DNA of 64,000 bases, from NCBI RefSeq assembly GCF_001667505.1, contig NZ_LZHZ01000048.1, forward strand, positions 1 to 64,000. The letters run 5' to 3'. Below, one piece after another: positions 41,672-50,811 of the stretch. This stretch comes from Mycobacterium sp. ACS1612. GTDB lineage: Bacteria; Actinomycetota; Actinomycetes; Mycobacteriales; Mycobacteriaceae. How positions within the stretch are numbered: the first letter of the stretch is position 1; each line of letters opens with the position of its first letter. The notes beneath the pieces were generated by a model. That model saw only the letters and a list, made by a program, of their open reading frames with translations. It was not told the DNA's origin and did no database searches. Both the position numbers and the translations under genes were made by a program.

Positions 41672-42682
41672 GTGGCTGAACTGAAACTCGGATACAAGGC
41701 GTCGGCGGAGCAGTTTGCGCCGCGGGAACTCGTCGAGCTGGCCGTGGCGGCCGAAGAACACGGCATGGACAGCGCGACGGTCAGCGACCACTTCCAGCCA
41801 TGGCGCCACGAGGGCGGCCACGCGCCGTGGTCGCTGGCCTGGATGGCGGCGGTGGGAGAACGCACCAAGCGGCTGATTCTCGGCACCTCGGTGCTGACAC
41901 CGACCTTCCGCTACAACCCCGCTGTCATCGCGCAGGCGTTTGCCACCATGGGTTGCCTGTATCCGGACCGGATCTTCCTCGGGGTCGGCACCGGTGAGGC
42001 GCTCAACGAGATCGCCACCGGCTACGAGGGCGAGTGGCCGGAGTTCAAGGAGCGCTACGCCCGACTTCGTGAGTCGGTCAAGTTGATGCGCGAGCTGTGG
42101 CTCGGTGACCGTGTCGATTTCGACGGCGAGTACTACCGCACCAAGGGCGCCTCCATTTACGACGTGCCCGAGGGCGGCATCCCGATCTACATCGCCGCGG
42201 GCGGCCCGCAGGTGGCCAAGTACGCGGGCCGCGCGGGCGACGGCTTCATCTGCACCAGCGGTAAGGGCGAAGAGCTGTACAAGGACAAGCTGATTCCCGC
42301 GATGCGCGAGGGCGCCGAGGCCGCGGGTAAGAACCCCGACGACGTCGATGCGATGATCGAGATCAAGATCTCCTACGACACCGATCCAGAGCTGGCGTTG
42401 GAGAACACCCGGTTCTGGGCGCCGCTGTCGCTGACTGCCGAGCAGAAGCACTCCATCGACGATCCGATCGAAATGGAGAAGGCCGCCGACGCGCTGCCCA
42501 TCGAGCAGGTGGCCAAGCGCTGGATCGTGGCGTCGGATCCCGACGAGGCCGTCGCCAAGGTCAAGGACTATGTCGACTGGGGACTGAACCACCTGGTGTT
42601 CCACGCGCCGGGCCACGATCAGCGGCGTTTCCTCGAGTTGTTCCAGCGGGACCTCGAGCCGCGCCTTCGCCGCCTCGGTTGA
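41672..42682 (+). CDS. fgd: F420-dependent glucose-6-phosphate dehydrogenase, 336 aa
   Basis: FGD oxidises glucose 6-phosphate to 6-phosphogluconolactone and reduces coenzyme F420, the main source of F420H2 in mycobacteria (and the reductant for nitroimidazole prodrug activation). The sequence is almost collinear with mycobacterial FGD1: SDHFQPWRHEGGHAPW contains the catalytic His40 region and Trp/Glu of the active site, and FLGVGTGEALNE and GRAGDGFICTSGKG bind F420. GTG 41672 follows TAGGCT by 7 nt. It is the best F420 marker in the window. Confidence 0.97.
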   Translation: MAELKLGYKASAEQFAPRELVELAVAAEEHGMDSATVSDHFQPWRHEGGHAPWSLAWMAAVGERTKRLILGTSVLTPTFRYNPAVIAQAFATMGCLYPDRIFLGVGTGEALNEIATGYEGEWPEFKERYARLRESVKLMRELWLGDRVDFDGEYYRTKGASIYDVPEGGIPIYIAAGGPQVAKYAGRAGDGFICTSGKGEELYKDKLIPAMREGAEAAGKNPDDVDAMIEIKISYDTDPELALENTRFWAPLSLTAEQKHSIDDPIEMEKAADALPIEQVAKRWIVASDPDEAVAKVKDYVDWGLNHLVFHAPGHDQRRFLELFQRDLEPRLRRLG

Positions 42683-43671
42683 TCGAGCTTCGTAAGCTCC
42701 ACCAGCACAACAAGGTCCGGGTGCTGGCGACGGTTGTCGGCGCGCTGGCGCTGGTGCTGGCCGCAGCGGGGCTGGTGGCGCGTTACCTGCCGATCACCAA
42801 CGAGGTCGTGCTTGCGCTGGCGGCCCTTTCGCCGTACTTGATCGTCGCGGGCCTGGTGGCGATGGTGCTGTTCGCGGTCGTCAGACGGTGGGTGCCGACG
42901 ATCGTGTCCGCGTTGCTCTGTGTGGTGATGCTGCTGGTGTTGCTGCCGCGCTACCTGGGCCCTGAACGCGGTGCCGTGCCGTCGGTGCCCGTGCGGGTGC
43001 TGACCGCCAATCTCGGTCTGGGAGAAGCCGATCCGAAAGCCATGGTCGCGTTGGCGCGCGATTCAGCCGACGTGTTGGTCGTGCAGGAGTTGACACCTGG
43101 GCTTGCTGTGGCGCTGTCGACGGCGGGGCTGGATACCGTCATGGCGTATCGGTCCATCGATCCTCGCAAGAACGCGGAAGGAATCGGAATCTGGAGTCGC
43201 TACCCGATCTTCGATGCGCAGGCGGTCACCGGCTATCAGCTGGCCATGCGGATCGCCAGGATCGGCGTGCCGTCCGTGCGGTTCGCCCCGACGGTGCTGG
43301 CCGTGCACCTGGCCGCGCCGTGGGTGCAGCCGCTGCAGTACTTCCGCGCCGACATCGCCCGGTTCCCGACGACACTGCAGGCGGCGGCGCGCAATGCCGG
43401 GTCAGGAGCGGTGATCGTGGCAGGCGATCTGAACTCGACCTACGACATGCGGCCGTTCCGGCAACTGCTCGACGAGGGCTACCGCGACGCCGCCGAACAG
43501 GCAGGCGCGGGCCTGACGCGCAGCTTCCCGTCCACCGCCTTGTTCGGCATCGACCATGTGCTGGTCCGCAACGCCGCGGCCACCTCCGCGCAGACGGTTC
43601 CGGTACCCGGATCCGACCACCACGGCCTGTCCACCGTCATCGAGATTCCGGTGGACCCAACCGCCAGCTGA
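42679..43671 (+). CDS. Membrane-anchored endonuclease/exonuclease/phosphatase-family protein, 330 aa
   Basis: Three N-terminal transmembrane helices (about residues 13-34, 42-65 and 70-90) precede an EEP (DNase I-like) catalytic domain. Its motifs are VLTANLGLGEADP (Asn), VVQELTP (Glu metal ligand), VIVAGDLNSTYD (GDxN) and PGSDHHGL (catalytic SDHxP-like). The enzyme domain probably faces outward. The start is TTG 42679 (TTGA overlap with fgd); no better start is close. Substrates in this family range from DNA to sphingomyelin and phosphoinositides. Confidence 0.85.
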   Translation: MIELRKLHQHNKVRVLATVVGALALVLAAAGLVARYLPITNEVVLALAALSPYLIVAGLVAMVLFAVVRRWVPTIVSALLCVVMLLVLLPRYLGPERGAVPSVPVRVLTANLGLGEADPKAMVALARDSADVLVVQELTPGLAVALSTAGLDTVMAYRSIDPRKNAEGIGIWSRYPIFDAQAVTGYQLAMRIARIGVPSVRFAPTVLAVHLAAPWVQPLQYFRADIARFPTTLQAAARNAGSGAVIVAGDLNSTYDMRPFRQLLDEGYRDAAEQAGAGLTRSFPSTALFGIDHVLVRNAAATSAQTVPVPGSDHHGLSTVIEIPVDPTAS

Positions 43672-43679
43672 CATTGCCC

Positions 43680-43692
43680 TAGGCTGGCACGC
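43680..43692 (+). promoter_or_regulatory. -10 box of pta
   Basis: TAGGCT at 43680-43685 ends 7 nt before the pta GTG start at 43693 and begins 8 nt after the upstream stop, consistent with a separate leaderless pta-ackA transcript. Confidence 0.5.
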
Positions 43693-45756
43693 GTGCCGAC
43701 CAGAGCGATCTATGTAGCCTCACCAGAAGGCGACACAGGCAAATCGACGATCGCGCTTGGCATCCTGCACCGGCTTGCCGCCACCACCGCCAGGGTCGGC
43801 GTATTCCGTCCGATCACCCGACTCAACGAGAACCGCGACTACATCCTGGAGCTGCTGCTTGCGGGCAGCACCGCCGGCCTGCCCTATGAAGAGTGCGTCG
43901 GCGTCGGCTACCAACAGCTGCACGAGGATCCCGACGCGGCGATCGCCGAAATCGTCGATCGCTATCACCATGTGGCCGACCAATGCGACGCGGTGTTGAT
44001 CGTCGGCAGCGACTACACCGACGTCGCCACGCCAAGCGAGTTGTCGACCAACGCACGCATCGCCGTCAACCTCGGTGCGCCGGTGGTGCTCGCGGTCAAG
44101 GCGAAGGGCCGGACGCCCGAGCAGGTCGCCCAGGTCGTCGACGTGTGCCTGGTCGAGATCGACGCCCAGCACGCGCACACCGCGGCGGTGGTGGCCAACC
44201 GGTGCGACCCGGCGCAGATGGCTGCGGTCGCCGAGGCGTTGAAACCGTTGGGCCCCAAGGCCTATGTGCTGCCCGAGGAACCGCTGCTGGTGGCACCGTC
44301 GGTAGCCGAGCTCGGCGAAGCGGTCGAGGGCAGCCTGCTGCGCGGTGATCCGGCGTTGTTGACCCGCGAGGTGATGGACGTCCTGGTGGCGGGCATGACG
44401 GCCGAACACGTGGTGGAGCGGTTGACCGAGGGCGTCGCCGTCATCACCCCCGGCGACCGCTCAGACGTCGTGCTCGCGGTGGTGGCCGCACATGAGGCCG
44501 AAGGGTTTCCGTCGTTGTCGTGCGTGGTCCTCAACGGCGGCCTCGAGCTTCATCCGTCGATCGCGTCGCTGGTGTCGGGACTCGGGTTGCGACTGCCGAT
44601 CATCACCACCAGGTTCGGCACCTTCGAGACCGCCAGTCGGGTCGCATCGGCGCGCGGCCGCGTCACCGCAGAGTCGCAGCGTAAGATCGACACCGCGATC
44701 GCGCTGATGGACGACCACGTGGACACCGCGGATCTGCTGGCGCAGTTGGCCCTTCCCATCCCGACGGTCGTCACGCCGCAGATGTTCACCTACCAGCTGC
44801 TGGACCAGGCGCGTTCGGACCGCAAGCACATCGTGCTGCCAGAGGGTGAGGACGACCGCATCCTCACTGCGGCAGGCAGACTGCTCTCCCGCGGTGTGGC
44901 CGACCTGACCATCCTCGGCGACGAGCCGAAGATCCGCGCCCGCGCAGCAGAACTCGGTGTCAACCTGTCCGCCGCCGCCGTGCTCAACCCGCGCACCAGC
45001 GAGCTGTGCGACAAGTTCGCCGAACAATACGCCGAACTTCGTAAACACAAGGGCATCACCGTCGAGCAGGCTCGCGAGATCATCCACGACGTCTCTTATT
45101 TCGGCACCATGCTGGTGCACAACGACATGGTCGACGGCATGGTTTCTGGCGCCATGCACACCACCGCCCACACGGTGCGGCCCGCGTTCGAGATCATCAA
45201 GACGCTGCCCGACGTGTCGACGGTGTCGAGCATCTTCTTGATGTGCCTCGAGGACCGGGTACTGGCCTACGGCGACTGCGCGATCGTGCCGGACCCGACC
45301 TCCGAGCAACTCGCCGACATCGCGATCTCGTCGGCCCGCACCGCCGCGCAGTTCGGCATCGACCCCCGGGTCGCCATGCTGTCGTACTCGACCGGTACCA
45401 GCGGCACCGGTGCCGACGTCGACAAGGTCAGGGCGGCAACGGAATTGGTCCGGACGCGGGCACCAGACCTGCTGGTGGAGGGACCCATCCAGTACGACGC
45501 CGCCGTCGACGCGACGGTCGCGAAGGCGAAGATGCCCGAGTCCGAGGTGGCGGGCCGCGCGACGGTGCTGATCTTTCCCGACCTCAACACCGGCAACAAC
45601 ACCTACAAGGCGGTGCAGCGCAGCGCTGGCGCGATCGCGATCGGTCCGGTGCTGCAGGGGTTGAACAAGCCGGTCAACGATCTGTCCCGCGGTGCGCTGG
45701 TCGAGGACATCGTCAACACGGTGGCCATCACGGCGATTCAGGCGCAAAGCCGATGA
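43693..45756 (+). CDS. pta: Phosphate acetyltransferase, 687 aa
   Basis: Pta converts acetyl-CoA and phosphate to acetyl phosphate and back. It has the long actinobacterial/enterobacterial layout: an N-terminal P-loop BioD-like domain (EGDTGKSTIALGIL, about residues 11-24), a DRTGG domain (about 210-320) and the C-terminal catalytic PTA domain (about 360-685, with LPEGEDDRIL and the LSYSTGTSGTGADVDKV and FPDLNTGNNTYKAVQR motifs). Its stop overlaps the ackA start (ATGA), so both enzymes are made together. Confidence 0.97.
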   Translation: MPTRAIYVASPEGDTGKSTIALGILHRLAATTARVGVFRPITRLNENRDYILELLLAGSTAGLPYEECVGVGYQQLHEDPDAAIAEIVDRYHHVADQCDAVLIVGSDYTDVATPSELSTNARIAVNLGAPVVLAVKAKGRTPEQVAQVVDVCLVEIDAQHAHTAAVVANRCDPAQMAAVAEALKPLGPKAYVLPEEPLLVAPSVAELGEAVEGSLLRGDPALLTREVMDVLVAGMTAEHVVERLTEGVAVITPGDRSDVVLAVVAAHEAEGFPSLSCVVLNGGLELHPSIASLVSGLGLRLPIITTRFGTFETASRVASARGRVTAESQRKIDTAIALMDDHVDTADLLAQLALPIPTVVTPQMFTYQLLDQARSDRKHIVLPEGEDDRILTAAGRLLSRGVADLTILGDEPKIRARAAELGVNLSAAAVLNPRTSELCDKFAEQYAELRKHKGITVEQAREIIHDVSYFGTMLVHNDMVDGMVSGAMHTTAHTVRPAFEIIKTLPDVSTVSSIFLMCLEDRVLAYGDCAIVPDPTSEQLADIAISSARTAAQFGIDPRVAMLSYSTGTSGTGADVDKVRAATELVRTRAPDLLVEGPIQYDAAVDATVAKAKMPESEVAGRATVLIFPDLNTGNNTYKAVQRSAGAIAIGPVLQGLNKPVNDLSRGALVEDIVNTVAITAIQAQSR

Positions 45757-46874
45757 GTCAAAACGTCCTGGTGCTCAACTCCGGTTCCTCCTCGCTGAAA
45801 TACGCTGTGGTCGACGTGGATTCCGGCGCGCAGACGGTCGACGGAATCGTCGAGCGCATTGGCGACTCGGAGGTCGCCGACCACGCGGCGGCCATGCGGG
45901 TGGTGTTCGACGAGTTGGCCGACCATCTGGACGGCCTGCTGGCGGTCGGCCATCGCGTGGTGCACGGTGGTCCGGATCTGTACGAGCCGACGCTTGTCGA
46001 CGATGCCCTGATCGCCAAGCTTGACGAGCTGGCTCCGCTTGCGCCACTGCATAATCCGCCCGCTGTGCTGGGTCTCCAGGTGGCGCGCAAAGCATTATCG
46101 GATCTACCGCACGTCGCGGTGTTCGACACCGCGTTCTTCCACGACCTGCCGCCCGCGGCCGCGACCTACGCCATCGACCGTGACGTGGCTGAGCAATGGC
46201 ACATCCGCCGCTACGGATTTCACGGCACGTCACACCAATACGTCAGCGAACAGGTCGCGGAGTTCCTCGGCACACCACTGACCGACCTGAGACAGATCGT
46301 GCTGCACCTCGGCAACGGCGCGTCCGCGTCGGCGATCCGCGGAGGCAGGCCAGTGGACACGTCGATGGGGTTGACGCCGATGGAGGGCCTGGTGATGGGC
46401 ACCCGCTCGGGTGACATCGATCCGGGCGTGCTGACGTATCTGTGGCGCACCGCGAAGATGAGCGTCGAGGACATCGAGGAGATGTTGAACCGCCGCTCCG
46501 GTGTCCGCGGCCTTGGCGGCGAGATCGACTTCCGGGTGCTCCACCAGCGCATCGAATCCGGCGACGCGACAGCACAATTGGCGTATGACGTGTACATTCA
46601 CCGGCTGCGCAAGTACATCGGCGCGTATCTGGCGTTGCTCGGTTCGGTGGACGTCATCACGTTCACCGCCGGTGTGGGTGAGAACGACGCGCAGGTGCGT
46701 CGCGACGCCTTGTCCGGCATGGCGGCGTTGGGCATCGAGGTCGACGAACACCTCAATGCCGGGCTCCCGAAGGGCGCCCGCCGCATCTCGGCGGAAGGCT
46801 CGCCGACGACGGTGCTCGTCGTCCCGACGAACGAGGAACTCGCTATCGCGAGAGCCTGCGTCCAGGTGATCTGA
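45753..46874 (+). CDS. ackA: Acetate kinase, 373 aa
   Basis: AckA interconverts acetyl phosphate plus ADP and acetate plus ATP. ASKHA-fold motifs are clear: VLNSGSSSLKY (residues about 6-16), the catalytic Arg in GHRVVHGG (about 66-73), FDTAFFHDLP (about 124-133), RRYGFHGTSH (about 150-159), LHLGNGASASAI (about 184-195) and FTAGVGEND (about 304-312). It is slightly shorter than the 400-residue average, mostly at the N-terminal half. With pta it forms the acetate overflow/uptake pathway. Confidence 0.97.
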   Translation: MSQNVLVLNSGSSSLKYAVVDVDSGAQTVDGIVERIGDSEVADHAAAMRVVFDELADHLDGLLAVGHRVVHGGPDLYEPTLVDDALIAKLDELAPLAPLHNPPAVLGLQVARKALSDLPHVAVFDTAFFHDLPPAAATYAIDRDVAEQWHIRRYGFHGTSHQYVSEQVAEFLGTPLTDLRQIVLHLGNGASASAIRGGRPVDTSMGLTPMEGLVMGTRSGDIDPGVLTYLWRTAKMSVEDIEEMLNRRSGVRGLGGEIDFRVLHQRIESGDATAQLAYDVYIHRLRKYIGAYLALLGSVDVITFTAGVGENDAQVRRDALSGMAALGIEVDEHLNAGLPKGARRISAEGSPTTVLVVPTNEELAIARACVQVI

Positions 46875-46951
46875 CTTTAAACGTCGACTCCGTGCTTGCC
46901 CAGCGCGCCGCCGTTGCCGCCGATGCCTCCGCTACTGCGACGAACATCGAC

Positions 46952-47344
46952 CTAATGTCCCGCGGTCGAATCCTCCGCGGGAAGAAGATGGTCGGGATCG
47001 CAGATCTGCAGGAATCGGCTCAGCTGGGGCCCGACCATCAGCACCCAACCGACGCCGTAGCGGGCGCACGTCACGTTCACGTTGTGCAGCGCGGCGAAAC
47101 CCGCCGTGCCGAAGAATTCGACGGTCGACAGGTCCAGGACGAGCCGTCCCCACCCGGCGATCTGGCGTTCGACGTAGCCGGCGAGCGCGCGACTGTTGGT
47201 CGCGTCCACTTCACCCCTGATCGTGACCAGCACCGTGGTGTCCGACAGGTGGCATGCAGAGAAAATCGCGCGGTGGTGCTCTTCGCGTCTGTCGAGCGAC
47301 GCGGGGTCGGGTCGAAGCACGCGACTGGTACCGATTGCAGACAA
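46952..47344 (-). CDS. STAS-domain protein (anti-sigma factor antagonist-like), 130 aa
   Basis: The central region has the STAS pattern VLVTIRGEVDATNSRALAGYV followed by LVLDLSTVEFFGTAGFAALH, where the segment DLSxVxFxGTAG holds the usual phosphorylation site; here the Ser/Thr candidate is in FGTAG. Such proteins bind anti-sigma kinases and free stress sigma factors. The start is a TTG at 47344 supported by a strong GAGGGAGG at about 47351-47358; no ATG or GTG fits better. No anti-sigma kinase is adjacent. Past the TAG the same frame continues for 24 Gly-rich codons (see findings). Confidence 0.85.
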   Translation of the reverse strand: MSAIGTSRVLRPDPASLDRREEHHRAIFSACHLSDTTVLVTIRGEVDATNSRALAGYVERQIAGWGRLVLDLSTVEFFGTAGFAALHNVNVTCARYGVGWVLMVGPQLSRFLQICDPDHLLPAEDSTAGH

Positions 47345-47581
47345 GGTGGCCTCCCTCAGTCGAAAAGCAATATTCGTACTGGGGTGCCGTCAGGGATGGG
47401 GCCCTACGTCTTAAAGCCGCGCACTCGGGAGTCAGCCCTATGCGTCGATGACGTCACCAATTCGGCTGTTAACTCAACCTGTGCGCAGAGTACTACGGAA
47501 ACCGTGACTTGACCATGGCGTTTGCCGATGACAAGCGGATAGCCAGCGGAAACGGACCACGAGATCCGTTGCGGTTCAAGA
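47345..47581. other. Intergenic region between pknG and the STAS gene
   Basis: This 237-bp stretch follows the pknG stop and precedes the STAS start on the same strand. Apart from the STAS ribosome site near 47351 and an AT-rich AATATT patch near 47370 that might be a -10, I see no gene, repeat or strong hairpin. Confidence 0.5.
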
Positions 47582-49837
47582 TCAGAATGTGCTCGTCGGC
47601 CGCACACTGTTGGCCAGGTCCACCAGGGCGTAGCGGTGCGCCTGCGTCGGCGCCACCCGGGCCAGGCTCCGCAGCGATGCCTCGACGCCGAGTTGCAGCC
47701 CGTGCTCGGTGAACGGGAAGCCCAGGATGTGGTTGGTGGTCGCGGTGTTGTCGGCCAGCCAGTCCATCGCGGTGCCAAGCACCAGCGCCCGGATCTGCAG
47801 CACGCGAGGTTCGGTGTCCGGCAGCGCCTCCACCCGGCGGGCGGCGTCGCGGATGTGCTGCTCGGTGACTTCGCTCATCGACCTACCCGACAGCAGTGTC
47901 ACCGCACTGGTCAGCCGTGCCGTCGTGAAATGCCTTGAAGTGGGCGGTACTTCGTCCAACGTGCGGACTGCCGCGTCCCTGTCCCCTTCCGCGGACTGCG
48001 CGCGGGCAAGCCCGAACCCGGCCGAGATGACGCCGTTGTCGGTGCTCCACACGGTGTTGTAGAACTTGCGTTCGTCGGAGTTCCCCGCGAGTTCGGCCGT
48101 CGCGGCCAGCGCCAGCTTCGGCGCCAGTTCACCGGGCAGCGTGTCCAGCACCTCGTTGAAATGCTTTGTCGCCGAGTCATAGTCGGCCGACAGCAACTCG
48201 GCGACTGCGCGGAACCAGACCAGTCGCCAGCGCCAACCGACGCGGCCTGCCAGATCATCGAGCTTGCGGGTGGCCTTGGCGACGTCGCCGAGATCCAGCA
48301 GGGCCCGCACTTCCATCAGCGGCAGCTCGACCGACTCCGACAGGTCGATGCCCTCGGAGTCCAGCGCGCCGTGCCTGGCTGCTCGCAGTTGGTCCAACGT
48401 GTGCACCGGCTGACTCAGCACGCTGGCCGACAACACCGGCGCACCGACGTCGGCGGGATCCATCAACGGCACCGGCAGCGCCTTGACGATCTCCTGTGCG
48501 GTCAGCTTTTCCGAGTGCACCTGCCCGTCCAGATAGACGTCGGTGTGCGCGACCAGCAGGTCCACGCCGAAGGTCGACCGCGAAGGTGAGAACACCGTCG
48601 ACAGGCCCGGTCGGGGCACCCCGGTGTCTTGGGCCACCACTTCGCGCAGCACACCGAGCAGCTGGCTCGACATCTCCTCGGCGCTGCCGAATCGGCGTCT
48701 GGGGTCGGGGTCGATGGCCCGCCGCAGCAGCCTGCCGAACGAGTCGTACTCGCGCAGCACGGGGTCGTCTTCCGGCAGGCCGTCGACGTAACGGCCTTTG
48801 CGTGTGCGCAGATTCAGCGTCAGCGCCGCCAGCGTGCGGCCTACCGTGTAGATGTCGGTCTGCACGGTCGGCCCGGTGCGGACGATTTCCGGCGCCTGGT
48901 AACCCGGTGTGCCGTAAAGGTATCCGAACGAGTTGATGGTCGACACTGCGCCGAGGTCGATCAGTTTGAGCTGATCCTCGGTCACCATGATGTTTTCCGG
49001 CTTGAGGTCGTTGTACACCAAGCCGATCGAATGCAGATACCCAAGTGCGGGAAGGATTTCCAGCATGAAGCCGATGGCCTCGGCCACCGGCAGCCGGTCG
49101 CCCTTGGCCTGTTTGAGCGACGTCCCGCCGACGTACTCCATCACGATGTAGCCGACCGGGTTGCCGTGCTTGTCCTCGTGCTCGACGAAGTTGTAGATCT
49201 TCACGATCCCGGGATGGGTCACCTCAGCCAGGAACTGGCGTTCGGCCATTGCGATGGTCTGCGCCTCGGCGTCGCCGGAGTGCACCAGACCTTTCAGCAC
49301 GACGGGCCGGTCGTTGACGTTCTTGTCGAACGCCAGGTACACCCAGCCCAGCCCGCCGTGCGCGATGCAGCCCTTGATCACGTACTGCTCGGCCACCTCG
49401 TCACCGGGGGACAGTTGCGGCAGGAACGAATACGGGCTGCCGCAGTGCGGGCACCAACCTTCGGACAGCGCCTTACCGTCGGGCGTCGACCGGCCGACCG
49501 GGCGCCCGCAGTTCCAGCAGAACCGCTTCGATTCGGCGACAACGGGATTGGTCATCAGCGCTTCGAGCGGATCCTTGGCGCGCACCCGTGGGATCTCCAC
49601 CAAACCGCCGCCGAGGCGCCGGGTCGGCGACAGCGCCCGTGTCACCGTCGTCAGGTGTTCGTACGGTTCGGTGTCTTCGGTACCGACCGAGGTGCTGTCG
49701 ACGTCGTCGTCGAAGTGCGGACGGAAGATCGCCTGCGTCGCCATCGGCCGCATCGTCGACATGGAGTCCATGCCGAGGTCGTCGAAGCTGGCCGGTTGGG
49801 TGCCCGGGCCTTCCTCGTAGTCCTGCGGCTCAGCCAT
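47582..49837 (-). CDS. pknG: Serine/threonine protein kinase PknG, 751 aa
   Basis: PknG phosphorylates GarA and so controls flux between the TCA cycle and glutamate synthesis. The layout is the established one: a disordered acidic N terminus with autophosphorylation threonines (about 1-75), a rubredoxin-like zinc site CWNCGRP...CPHCGSP (about 107-131), the kinase domain (about 150-400; Lys in VVLKGLV, HSIGLVYNDLKPENIM catalytic loop, DLG metal motif) and C-terminal TPRs (about 420-751). It lacks the Arg before the catalytic Asp, as known for PknG. ATG 49837 overlaps the glnH stop as TGATG. Confidence 0.98.
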   Translation of the reverse strand: MAEPQDYEEGPGTQPASFDDLGMDSMSTMRPMATQAIFRPHFDDDVDSTSVGTEDTEPYEHLTTVTRALSPTRRLGGGLVEIPRVRAKDPLEALMTNPVVAESKRFCWNCGRPVGRSTPDGKALSEGWCPHCGSPYSFLPQLSPGDEVAEQYVIKGCIAHGGLGWVYLAFDKNVNDRPVVLKGLVHSGDAEAQTIAMAERQFLAEVTHPGIVKIYNFVEHEDKHGNPVGYIVMEYVGGTSLKQAKGDRLPVAEAIGFMLEILPALGYLHSIGLVYNDLKPENIMVTEDQLKLIDLGAVSTINSFGYLYGTPGYQAPEIVRTGPTVQTDIYTVGRTLAALTLNLRTRKGRYVDGLPEDDPVLREYDSFGRLLRRAIDPDPRRRFGSAEEMSSQLLGVLREVVAQDTGVPRPGLSTVFSPSRSTFGVDLLVAHTDVYLDGQVHSEKLTAQEIVKALPVPLMDPADVGAPVLSASVLSQPVHTLDQLRAARHGALDSEGIDLSESVELPLMEVRALLDLGDVAKATRKLDDLAGRVGWRWRLVWFRAVAELLSADYDSATKHFNEVLDTLPGELAPKLALAATAELAGNSDERKFYNTVWSTDNGVISAGFGLARAQSAEGDRDAAVRTLDEVPPTSRHFTTARLTSAVTLLSGRSMSEVTEQHIRDAARRVEALPDTEPRVLQIRALVLGTAMDWLADNTATTNHILGFPFTEHGLQLGVEASLRSLARVAPTQAHRYALVDLANSVRPTSTF

Positions 49838-50811
49838 CAGTCCACATACCTCGCGACCGGGGGCGCCGGCGCGGGCCCGAGCACCGTCAGCCACTTGCGG
49901 TACAGCGTGTACCAGGTGCCGTCGCGGCGGATCCGCTCCAGGGTGCCGTTGACGAATCGAACCAGCCCGGTGTTCTGCAGGTTCACCCCGATGCCGTAAG
50001 GCTCCTCGTTGAGGCTGGGTCCGACGATGTGCAGGTACGGATCCTGGCTCACCAGGCCGGCCAGTATCGAATCGTCGGTGCTGACCGCGTCGACCTGGCG
50101 CTGCTGCAGCGCGACCAGGCAGTCGGCCCACGTCACCACCCCGACGATGATCGGCGGCGGGGTGATCTGCTGGATCCGGTCCAGCGACGTCGTGCCCTTC
50201 GCCACGCACACCCGCTTGCCCGACAAGTCCGACGGCCGCGAGATCGACGAGTCTCGCGCTGCCAGGATCCGCTGGTTGGCGTTCAGGTACACCGTCGAGA
50301 AGCCCACCTGCTTCTTGCGCTCACAGGTGATGGTCATGGTCTTCACGACGACGTCGACCTGGTTGTTCTGCAGCGCGGCGATGCGGTCCGCCGACGACAG
50401 GATGCGGTATTCGACCTGCGACGGGCTGCCGAAGATGTCGCGCGCGATCTCGCCTGCGATGTCGACGTCGAAGCCGGTGATCTCGCCGGTGATCGGATCC
50501 CGGAAGGAGAACAGGTTGCTGCCGATGTCGAGTCCGACGATCAGCCTGCCGCGGTTGCGGATGGTCGCGACGGCGGCGTCGGCTTCGGCCTTGGTGTTGA
50601 ACGGACGCAGGCTCGCGGTGCGATTGCAATCGGCCTCGTCCGCCGGCGGCCGCGCGGGTTCCGGTGGCAGTTCCTGCATTCCGGCCGGCATCGGCGGGGC
50701 GAGCGTGACGCCGGGCGTCGGGATCACCGCGGCGCCCTGGGCGCACCCGCTGAGCAGCAGGGCTGCGGCGAGCAGGACCCCCGCTCCCCGTTCGGCGAAC
50801 TTCAGGCGCAT
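49837..50811 (-). CDS. glnH: Glutamine/amino-acid-binding lipoprotein GlnH, 324 aa
   Basis: A periplasmic solute-binding protein of family 3, with a lipoprotein signal (LLAAALLLSGC, Cys near residue 22). The SBP fold is seen in GRLIVGLDIGSNLFSFRDPITGEITGFDVDIAGEIA. No ABC permease or ATPase is adjacent. In mycobacteria GlnH senses aspartate and glutamate and signals through GlnX to PknG rather than transporting. Start ATG 50811 overlaps the glnX stop; the frame upstream is a shadow. Confidence 0.95.
   Translation of the reverse strand: MRLKFAERGAGVLLAAALLLSGCAQGAAVIPTPGVTLAPPMPAGMQELPPEPARPPADEADCNRTASLRPFNTKAEADAAVATIRNRGRLIVGLDIGSNLFSFRDPITGEITGFDVDIAGEIARDIFGSPSQVEYRILSSADRIAALQNNQVDVVVKTMTITCERKKQVGFSTVYLNANQRILAARDSSISRPSDLSGKRVCVAKGTTSLDRIQQITPPPIIVGVVTWADCLVALQQRQVDAVSTDDSILAGLVSQDPYLHIVGPSLNEEPYGIGVNLQNTGLVRFVNGTLERIRRDGTWYTLYRKWLTVLGPAPAPPVARYVD

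Noticed and set aside
46875..46951. Independent PE_PGRS gene
   Set aside because: Only 24 Gly-rich codons are present without any PE domain; kept as a finding about the STAS frame instead.
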